This document shows, piece after piece, positions 1-4,915 of a stretch of DNA of 5,470 bases. Location: positions 1 through 5,470 of the forward strand of contig CANHLD010000122.1 of the NCBI GenBank assembly GCA_947461325.1, read 5' to 3'. This DNA is from Comamonadaceae bacterium (GTDB lineage Bacteria; Pseudomonadota; Gammaproteobacteria; Burkholderiales; Burkholderiaceae_C). The position numbers were made by a program, and so were the translations under genes. Within the stretch, counting starts at the first letter, position 1, and each line of letters starts with the position of its first letter. The notes under the pieces were generated by a model, which saw only the letters and a list, made by a program, of their open reading frames with translations, was not told where the DNA came from and searched no databases.

Positions 1-940
1 ACGGCTCTGACTCGCCGCTGAGCAAAGCCTCTTCCACCCAAGTGTGCCCGCTCAGCAATATGCCGTCAGCCGCAAAGACTTCACCGGGGCGCACCTGCAA
101 TACATCGCCTGGCTTGACCATGGCTAAGCCCACGTCATCGAACTCACCGTCAGCACGCTGGCGATGTACCGATTGCGGCAAGCGATTGATCAAAGCTTCC
201 AGTGAACCAGCGGTGCGCTCGCGCAAACGCGCTTCCAACCAACGCCCCGTCAGCAGGAAAAACACGAACATGGTGATCGAATCGAAATACACCTCGTTGC
301 CGAAAAATCCATCCGGGCTGAACATGGCTGCACTGCTGACCAGAAAACTCACCCAGATGCCGATAGCCACGGGCAGGTCCATGCTGATGTCACCACGCTT
401 TAAATCGCGCCATGCGGCAGCGGTGAACACATCCGCAGAGAAAAACATGACCGGCAATGTCAACACCCAAGCCGCCCAACGCAACAGCGACAACATCTCC
501 GCCGTGATGTCGGTCGAGAAATAAGGCGGCAAGGCATACATCATGACTTGCATCATGCAAAAACCCGCCACCGCCCAACGCCAGAGTTGCCTGCGAACTT
601 CGAGTTTGCCTTCGCTGCGCGCCACATGGTCGTTGGCGGGTACGGCTTCGTAACCGGCATTGTGCAAAGCATTCAGCCATTGCGAAGGTTTGACTTGATC
701 GGCAGACCAGACCACCTCGGCACGGTGCGTGGCGCCGTTGACCGTCGCTTGTTTCACACCCGGCACGGATCGCAAAGCTTTTTCCACATTCAATGCGCAG
801 GACCCGCAATGCATGCCCTCAACCACCACTTGTGATTGCCATAAGCCGTGTTGCATGTCTGAAGATGTGTTTTCAGGCGACGGCGTACTGAACGCCGTCC
901 AACCGGCCGGATCGTCGAGTAAGGCGTAATTTGAGCTCAT
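1..940 (-). CDS. ccoI: Copper-translocating P-type ATPase, CcoI/FixI type, N-terminal 313 residues (partial)
   Basis: The minus strand reads open from an ATG at 940 to the left edge, giving 313 residues with no stop; the C-terminal part lies outside. An HMA metal-binding domain covers about residues 36-105, with the motif GMHCGSC at 42-48. Four hydrophobic segments follow (about 124-142, 150-173, 188-206, 218-233), with the MMQVMMY stretch at 129-135 that is typical of cytochrome-oxidase-assembly ATPases. The actuator domain begins after about 240 and ends in LSGESEP at 307-313, where the usual TGE is SGE. The phosphorylation site (DKTGT) and the membrane CPC motif would lie beyond the edge. 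In the family, this inner-membrane pump exports copper towards the periplasm for the CuB centre of cbb3 oxidase, so ccoS and ccoNOQP are likely further left (inference). The start is supported by the residues before the HMA domain, but no good ribosome site sits at the usual distance. An FNR-like palindrome lies 32 bp upstream. The CcoI subtype rather than a generic CopA is likely but not proven. Confidence 0.88.
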   Translation of the reverse strand, partial: MSSNYALLDDPAGWTAFSTPSPENTSSDMQHGLWQSQVVVEGMHCGSCALNVEKALRSVPGVKQATVNGATHRAEVVWSADQVKPSQWLNALHNAGYEAVPANDHVARSEGKLEVRRQLWRWAVAGFCMMQVMMYALPPYFSTDITAEMLSLLRWAAWVLTLPVMFFSADVFTAAAWRDLKRGDISMDLPVAIGIWVSFLVSSAAMFSPDGFFGNEVYFDSITMFVFFLLTGRWLEARLRERTAGSLEALINRLPQSVHRQRADGEFDDVGLAMVKPGDVLQVRPGEVFAADGILLSGHTWVEEALLSGESEP

Positions 941-971
941 GGCCTGAAGATTAGGACTGAATGCCTCCAAA

Positions 972-993
972 GATGTTGACCTAGGTCAACATC
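972..993. promoter_or_regulatory. Perfect 22-bp palindrome, candidate FNR/ANR-family operator for ccoI
   Basis: Each half reads GATGTTGACCT and the other half is its exact reverse complement, with no spacer or mismatch. The core TTGACCTAGGTCAA (976-989) fits the FNR/ANR pattern TTGAT-N4-ATCAA with C/G replacing T/A at the inner position of each half. It lies between the ccoI start and the queG 3' end, with its centre (982.5) about 42 bp from the ccoI start codon. cbb3 oxidase and its assembly genes are commonly oxygen-controlled by FNR-family proteins, which fits. Binding by this family is inferred from the motif and context; another dimeric regulator is possible. No T-run follows on either strand, so it does not look like an intrinsic terminator. 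Confidence 0.6.
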
Positions 994-1020
994 AATGCTT
1001 GCAGGCTTAAAACAACCTCG

Positions 1021-1052
1021 AAAAAAAATAAGCAGAAGTGTTTCAAACTTCT
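1021..1052 (-). terminator. Possible intrinsic terminator of queG
   Basis: On the minus strand, AGAAGT (1052-1047) can pair with ACTTCT (1039-1034) across a 7-nt loop. A few bases later there is a T-rich tract (TATTTTTTTT, 1030-1021). The queG stop codon lies in the loop. The stem is short and AT-rich, and the T-tract starts three bases after it, so termination may be weak. The stretch 941-1042 otherwise holds only the palindrome and the ccoI leader. Confidence 0.4.
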
Positions 1053-2194
1053 AGCGCCCAGGCCACGCTTTCACTGACCACACTGTCGGGATGCTCAGCC
1101 CAGACCTTCGCCGCCTGTCGCAAGTTTTGTTGCTCTGCCAGCGGCAGTGTGGGCGTAGCGCGCAATGCGTTACCGATGGCAATGGCCACATTTCTAAGCC
1201 AGCGTACATGCCCGATACGGCGGATCGCGCTGCCCTCGGTCAGGCGCAAAAAAGTGGCTTCATCCCATTGCATCAAATGCACCAATTGCGCCGCGCCGAG
1301 TCCGTGGCGTTCGTCAAAATCAGGCAAGGCACTGCGTTGCGCGAACTTATTCCACGGGCAGACCAGTTGACAGTCGTCGCAGCCATAAATGCGGTTGCCC
1401 ATCAAAGGTCTGAGCTCAATCGGAATCGGTCCATCGTGCTCGATCGTCAAGTAGGAAATACAGCGCCGAGCATCCAGTTTGTAAGGCGCGACGATGGCCT
1501 GTGTCGGGCAGGCGGTGATACAGGCGCTGCAACTGCCGCAGTGGTCACTGACGGGCTCACTCGGCGTGAGCGCCATGTCAATAAATATTTCGCCCAAAAA
1601 GAAAAACGATCCCGCGTCACGTTGCAACACCAGCGTGTGTTTGCCGCGCCAGCCCAGCCCGCTTTTCACCGCCAACTCGGCTTCGAGCACGGGTGCAGAA
1701 TCTGTGAATACACGGTGCCCCACAGGGCCCACCGCTTCTTGCAGTTGGAGCGCCAGTTGTTGTAAGCGTTGGCGCATGACCTTGTGGTAGTCACGACCTC
1801 TGGCGTACACAGAAATGATTGCTTGCCCAGGTTGATGCAAACGCTGCGATTCATGCGCCAGCAATGCAGACATATCATTTATGAACGCATCAGATTCAGC
1901 TTCGACATCGTTGCCGGGGGCAATTAGTGCGTCACCTATCGAGCGCCTTGGCAAATAATCCATACGCGCCGTGATGACACTCAAGGTGCCCGGCACCAAC
2001 TCGCTTGGCCGCGCGCGCATCAGGCCGTGCCGATGCATATAGTCCATGTTGCCGTGGTGGCCTTCTGCCAGCCAAGCCAGCAATCCGGGCTCGGCCGAGG
2101 ACAAATCCACAGGGGCCACGCCAATTTGGGAGAATCCCAGTTGCCGCCCCCAAAGCTGTAACTGCTCTGGTAACCCCTGCTGTTGAATGGACAC
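1043..2194 (-). CDS. queG: Epoxyqueuosine reductase QueG, 383 residues
   Basis: QueG reduces epoxyqueuosine to queuosine at the wobble position 34 of tRNAs with GUN anticodons. It is the last step of queuosine synthesis and acts in the cytoplasm with cobalamin and two [4Fe-4S] clusters. The sequence shows the YARGRDYHK motif (130-138), FTDSAP (163-168, including a conserved Asp of the catalytic domain) and SGLGWRGKHTL (178-188). The ferredoxin-like cluster CGSCSACITACP is at 219-230, followed by RRCISYLTIEH (243-253) and the second cluster CDDCQLVCPWN (272-282). The C-terminus holds a HEAT-like region with RWLRN (331-335). Length is normal for the family. I place the start at GTG 2194 because AAAGGA lies 5 nt upstream and homology begins there. 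The frame is open further upstream to 2320, but that extension overlaps tsaE and does not look like QueG. The gene diverges from tsaE, as queG diverges from nnr-tsaE in E. coli. Confidence 0.95.
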   Translation of the reverse strand: MSIQQQGLPEQLQLWGRQLGFSQIGVAPVDLSSAEPGLLAWLAEGHHGNMDYMHRHGLMRARPSELVPGTLSVITARMDYLPRRSIGDALIAPGNDVEAESDAFINDMSALLAHESQRLHQPGQAIISVYARGRDYHKVMRQRLQQLALQLQEAVGPVGHRVFTDSAPVLEAELAVKSGLGWRGKHTLVLQRDAGSFFFLGEIFIDMALTPSEPVSDHCGSCSACITACPTQAIVAPYKLDARRCISYLTIEHDGPIPIELRPLMGNRIYGCDDCQLVCPWNKFAQRSALPDFDERHGLGAAQLVHLMQWDEATFLRLTEGSAIRRIGHVRWLRNVAIAIGNALRATPTLPLAEQQNLRQAAKVWAEHPDSVVSESVAWALEV

Positions 2195-2683
2195 ATCAAT
2201 CCTTTGAACCAAACACCGATTGTAAAAACCCTGCACTGGCCGGATGAGCAAGCTTGTCAAACCTTCGCTGTCAGCCTGTCGGCACGTGCGGGTTTGCAAA
2301 ACGCTGTTCTTTATCTGCACGGCAATTTAGGCAGCGGCAAAACCACATTCACGCGTTATCTGTTGCAAGCGCTCGGTGTGACTGGGCGCATCAAGAGTCC
2401 CACCTATGCGATTGTCGAGTCATATGAAATCATGCGTGAAGGTCAGCCATTACCAGTGTGGCATTTTGATTTTTACCGCTTCAAAGATCCGCAGGAATGG
2501 GAAGATGCAGGATTCAGAGACATATTTGCAGGCCTAGGTTTGAAAATCTGTGAATGGCCGGACAAAGCCGAAGGCTTTTTACCGCCCGGCGATATGGACA
2601 TGGAGATTCAAGTCAATGTTGACGACAGCCGCACAGTGCAACTGACTGCGCATAGCGATACCGGACGACAATGGCTGGCATGA
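2183..2683 (+). CDS. tsaE: tRNA threonylcarbamoyladenosine biosynthesis ATPase TsaE
   Basis: TsaE is the P-loop ATPase that works with TsaB and TsaD to add threonylcarbamoyl to A37 of ANN-decoding tRNAs. Counting from the TTG at 2183 (166 residues), the Walker A motif GNLGSGKTT is at 47-55, KSPTY (switch region) at 71-75, HFDFYR at 94-99 and CEWPDK at 123-128. The WPDEQA stretch (19-24) lines up with the N-terminus of E. coli TsaE. The frame has a stop at 2171 and no ATG or GTG before the Walker motif, so the start must be a rare codon: TTG at 2183, TTG at 2204, or CTG at 2177 or 2180. TTG 2204 would give 159 residues, closer to the usual size of about 150-160. None has a clear Shine-Dalgarno sequence. 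With TTG 2183, the gene overlaps the divergent queG by 12 bp. Identity is certain; the start is not. Confidence 0.95.
   Translation: MNGHINPLNQTPIVKTLHWPDEQACQTFAVSLSARAGLQNAVLYLHGNLGSGKTTFTRYLLQALGVTGRIKSPTYAIVESYEIMREGQPLPVWHFDFYRFKDPQEWEDAGFRDIFAGLGLKICEWPDKAEGFLPPGDMDMEIQVNVDDSRTVQLTAHSDTGRQWLA
2200..2205 (-). promoter_or_regulatory. queG ribosome binding site
   Basis: AAAGGA on the minus strand is followed by a 5-nt spacer (TTGAT) and then GTG at 2194. This decides the queG start against the longer open frame. The site falls inside or right beside the first codons of tsaE on the other strand. Confidence 0.65.
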
Positions 2684-2724
2684 CATTCAACACAGCCCCC
2701 AAGCCATGGATGTGCCAACAATGA
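2680..2724 (+). other. Mini-ORF of 14 codons bridging tsaE and amiC
   Basis: An ATG at 2680 overlaps the tsaE stop (ATGA) and opens a frame encoding MTFNTAPKPWMCQQ. Its own stop overlaps an in-frame amiC ATG at 2721, again as ATGA. It could pass ribosomes from tsaE to amiC, for which I see no Shine-Dalgarno sequence. It is too short to judge as a protein and may be chance. Confidence 0.2.
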
Positions 2725-4163
2725 ATATGCACAGACGCCAACTGCTGCAAACCGGTTCGCTGGTATTGCTGCTGGGCGGCTCTCAGTTAGCCAGAGGTGC
2801 CACGATTGTGGCAGTCAGGGTTTGGCCGGCCAATGACTACACGCGCGTCACGATTGAATCTGACACAGCCCTGGTGACGAAAAATACATTTGTTTCTCAG
2901 CCACCGCGATTGGCTGTAGACATTGAAGGCATTGAATTGAACGCAGCATTGCGCGAGTTGGTGGGCAAAGTTCGCAGCGATGACCCGTTCATCACCGGTG
3001 TGCGTGTAGGCCAATTCACACCGACCATGGTGAGATTGGTGCTGGATCTGCGCCAGCCCGTCAAGCCGCAGGTTTTTAGCTTAGAGCCGGTTCAATCCGG
3101 TCAGGCTCAGTTTCAACATCGTCTGGTGTTGGACTTGTACCCGCTCAAAGAATTCGACCCATTGGAAGCATTGATCGCAGAAAAATTGAGAGACGAAAAC
3201 AAATTTGCGCCCCACAAAGACCCGCTGGGAGAACTGATAGCCAGTCAATCAACGGCCGCCCCGTCTGCGGCACCACCGCCCGCAGCCAAACCTGCAGCGC
3301 CTGAACCTGTGCCCGCACCACCAGTGGTCACCCCACCCCAAGCACCTCAGGCGAAAGCCCCAGTGACGCCTCCTTCTCCAGTGCCGAGTAAGCCAACCAT
3401 TCAAAAGCTTGAACCTGAAAACAAGGTCGAACGCTTTGCGGTGGTGGCACTCGACCCTGGCCACGGCGGTGAAGACCCAGGCGCCATTGGTCCCAACGGC
3501 ACACGCGAAAAAGATGTGGTTTTGCAAATAGCCAACCGATTGCGCGAGCGTATCAATGCCACAGTGTTGAAGACGCGGCGTGGCGATTTGCCGTTGCGCG
3601 CATTCATGACCCGGGACGCGGATTTTTTCTTGCCCCTGCATGTGCGTGTGCAAAAAGCCCAGCAAGTGCAAGCCGATTTGTTCATCAGTTTGCATGCAGA
3701 CGCATTTTTCACACCCAAGGCAAGTGGTGCGAGCGTGTTCGCACTGAGTCAAGGAGCAGCCTCCAGCGCCGCCGCACGTTGGATGGCCAACAAAGAAAAT
3801 GGTGCAGATGCAATTGGCGGGCTGAACATCAAAGTACAAGATCAGCATGTGCAACGCGCCTTGCTGGACATGAGCACAACAGCGCAAATCAACGACAGTT
3901 TGAAATTAGGTAATGAATTGCTAGGTCAAATCCGCAGAGTTGGCAAGTTGCATAAACCTCAGGTGGAGCAAGCCGGGTTTGCGGTATTGAAAGCGCCGGA
4001 TATTCCGAGCTTGCTGGTGGAAACTGCTTTCATCAGTAACCCCGAAGAAGAAAGTTTGTTATTGAGTGAGCAATACCAAAACAAGCTGGCTGACGCCTTG
4101 ATGAAAGGCATAGAAAATTATTTTTTGCGCAACCCGCCCATGCCGCGAAACCGCTCAACCTGA
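2706..4163 (+). CDS. amiC: N-acetylmuramoyl-L-alanine amidase AmiC with Tat signal and AMIN domain
   Basis: AmiC cleaves the bond between N-acetylmuramic acid and L-alanine in peptidoglycan and helps daughter-cell separation in the periplasm, usually activated at the septum by NlpD-type partners. Of 485 residues, 1-32 form a twin-arginine signal (HRRQLLQ followed by a hydrophobic stretch ending near ARGA). An AMIN domain follows at about 33-147, then a Pro/Ala-rich linker at about 181-236. The Amidase_3 domain spans about 243-475. Predicted zinc ligands are His253 (DPGHGG), Glu268 (REKD) and His330 (SLHAD); Glu439 (VETAFISN) is the expected catalytic Glu. The segment 345-400 resembles the regulatory helix region of E. 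coli AmiC, and KLHKPQVEQAGFAVLKAPDIP is close to that protein. The start could also be ATG 2721 or 2727; each keeps the Tat motif and none has a clear ribosome site. It lies 22 bp after tsaE and is probably cotranscribed with it. Confidence 0.95.
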   Translation: MDVPTMNMHRRQLLQTGSLVLLLGGSQLARGATIVAVRVWPANDYTRVTIESDTALVTKNTFVSQPPRLAVDIEGIELNAALRELVGKVRSDDPFITGVRVGQFTPTMVRLVLDLRQPVKPQVFSLEPVQSGQAQFQHRLVLDLYPLKEFDPLEALIAEKLRDENKFAPHKDPLGELIASQSTAAPSAAPPPAAKPAAPEPVPAPPVVTPPQAPQAKAPVTPPSPVPSKPTIQKLEPENKVERFAVVALDPGHGGEDPGAIGPNGTREKDVVLQIANRLRERINATVLKTRRGDLPLRAFMTRDADFFLPLHVRVQKAQQVQADLFISLHADAFFTPKASGASVFALSQGAASSAAARWMANKENGADAIGGLNIKVQDQHVQRALLDMSTTAQINDSLKLGNELLGQIRRVGKLHKPQVEQAGFAVLKAPDIPSLLVETAFISNPEEESLLLSEQYQNKLADALMKGIENYFLRNPPMPRNRST

Positions 4164-4183
4164 GTCTTATGAATGCGGTTTTT
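4148..4183 (+). terminator. Possible weak terminator at the amiC/dedA convergent junction
   Basis: AAACCGC (4148-4154) and GCGGTTT (4175-4181) form a perfect 7-bp inverted repeat around a 20-nt loop that contains both stop codons. T continues to 4183, giving a five-T run on the plus strand. A small CTCA/TGAG hairpin sits inside the loop. The loop is long and the T-run is partly used in the stem, so activity is doubtful. On the minus strand only three T follow the GC part. Confidence 0.3.
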
Positions 4184-4817
4184 GACGGCTTTTGAATGCG
4201 GCCCATAGGGACAACAAGCCGGGCAATATGATCAAAGCCCAAATGAATTTTTCAAAATGCTGTTGCACCCAGGGAATGTTGCCAAAGACATAACCTATCA
4301 AGCCGACGCCTACAACCCACAACACCGCACCGCTCACGTTAAACAATGTGAAGCGCAGTCTGTGCATGTGAGCCACACCGGCCACAAAAGGCGCGAAGGT
4401 GCGAATGAAAGGAAAAAAGCGCGCGGCAATGATGGTGACACCGCCGTGTTTTTCGTAGAAAGCATGCGCTTGGTCATACGCACGGCGGTTGAACCAGCGT
4501 GTTTGACTGGCTAACAATCGTTCGCCGAAATACCGACCGATTAAGTAATTGCATTGGTCCCCGGCAATGGCTGCGATCAGCATCAAGCCCAAAGCCAATG
4601 GCAGATTCAACAAACCTGCGCCGCCCATGGCCCCGACCACAAACAACAGCGAGTCACCCGGCAAAAAGGGCATGAGCACGACACCGGTTTCAATGAACAC
4701 AATGGCAAAAAGAATCAGGTAAATCCAGACACCGTGTTCTTGCACCAGCAGTGCCAAGTGTTTGTCGATGTGAAGAATGAAATCAAGCAAGCTGAGTAAT
4801 ATTTCCATGCTTGGCAT
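4167..4817 (-). CDS. DedA-family inner-membrane protein, 216 residues
   Basis: This is a DedA/SNARE-associated (VTT-domain) membrane protein. Members such as E. coli YqjA and YghB are needed for envelope integrity, proton-motive-force homeostasis and drug tolerance, and some relatives act in lipid flipping. Visible motifs are FIETG (41-45, Glu43), FLPGDSLLF (51-59, Asp55) and AARFFPFIRTFAPFVAG (131-147, Arg133 and Arg139). The 12-residue Glu/Asp spacing and 6-residue Arg/Arg spacing match those of the essential residues in YqjA. Hydrophobic segments lie at about 31-50, 57-85, 127-147, 160-180 and 190-208, and the tail RQKPHS is basic. I chose the ATG at 4817 because GAGGTG lies 6 nt upstream; the open frame extends to 4847 but has no such support. 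It is convergent with amiC and divergent from mutL, so it is a single-gene unit. The substrate is unknown. Confidence 0.92.
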   Translation of the reverse strand: MPSMEILLSLLDFILHIDKHLALLVQEHGVWIYLILFAIVFIETGVVLMPFLPGDSLLFVVGAMGGAGLLNLPLALGLMLIAAIAGDQCNYLIGRYFGERLLASQTRWFNRRAYDQAHAFYEKHGGVTIIAARFFPFIRTFAPFVAGVAHMHRLRFTLFNVSGAVLWVVGVGLIGYVFGNIPWVQQHFEKFIWALIILPGLLSLWAAFKSRQKPHS

Positions 4818-4915
4818 TATGCACACCTCAGATGAATAAATCAGCACCAGCGAAAGAACTGGCGCGTCACCACCTTGGTGCTTTGTGTTATCGCAACGTC
4901 ACCTAGAATTGAGCA
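4818..4915. promoter_or_regulatory. Divergent intergenic region between the dedA-family gene and mutL
   Basis: These 98 bp must carry promoters for both genes, since mutL is cut off from amiC by the reversed dedA-family gene. I see no strong sigma-70 pair. TAGAAT at 4904-4909 is a possible -10 for mutL, but has no good -35 at the right spacing and lies very close to the GTG. An inverted repeat AGCACCA (4843-4849) / TGGTGCT (4876-4882) surrounds the middle, and CACCA (4868-4872) can also pair with TGGTG (4876-4880), so two hairpins compete for the same arm. Confidence 0.4.
4824..4829 (-). promoter_or_regulatory. dedA-family gene ribosome binding site
   Basis: GAGGTG on the minus strand, followed by a 6-nt spacer (TGCATA) and ATG at 4817, is the best Shine-Dalgarno sequence in the window. 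It decides the start against the upstream in-frame ATG at 4847. Confidence 0.75.

Noticed and set aside
42..929. Several open frames on the plus strand, and one on the minus strand in another phase (390-809), across the ccoI region
   Set aside because: They lie over the continuous CcoI reading frame, which has HMA and membrane-segment motifs. Their products look like low-complexity shadow translations without recognisable domains.
1038..1790. Open plus-strand frames opposite queG, up to 224 codons long
   Set aside because: They are antisense to the QueG iron-sulfur and catalytic motifs and have no family resemblance or ribosome site.
2127..2139. Inverted repeat TGGGA-GAA-TCCCA upstream of tsaE
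   Set aside because: It lies in the conserved N-terminal coding part of queG, is only 5 bp with a 3-nt loop, and has no T-run or promoter elements placed around it.
3246..3413. GCC/CCG-rich repetitive-looking stretch in amiC
   Set aside because: It encodes the Pro/Ala-rich linker between the AMIN and amidase domains, common in this family; no precise DNA tandem repeat is visible.
3249..3887. A 212-codon minus-strand frame opposite amiC
   Set aside because: It is Cys/Arg/Trp/Gly-rich, as expected when a Pro/Ala-rich linker and the amidase domain are read backwards. It has no domain of its own.
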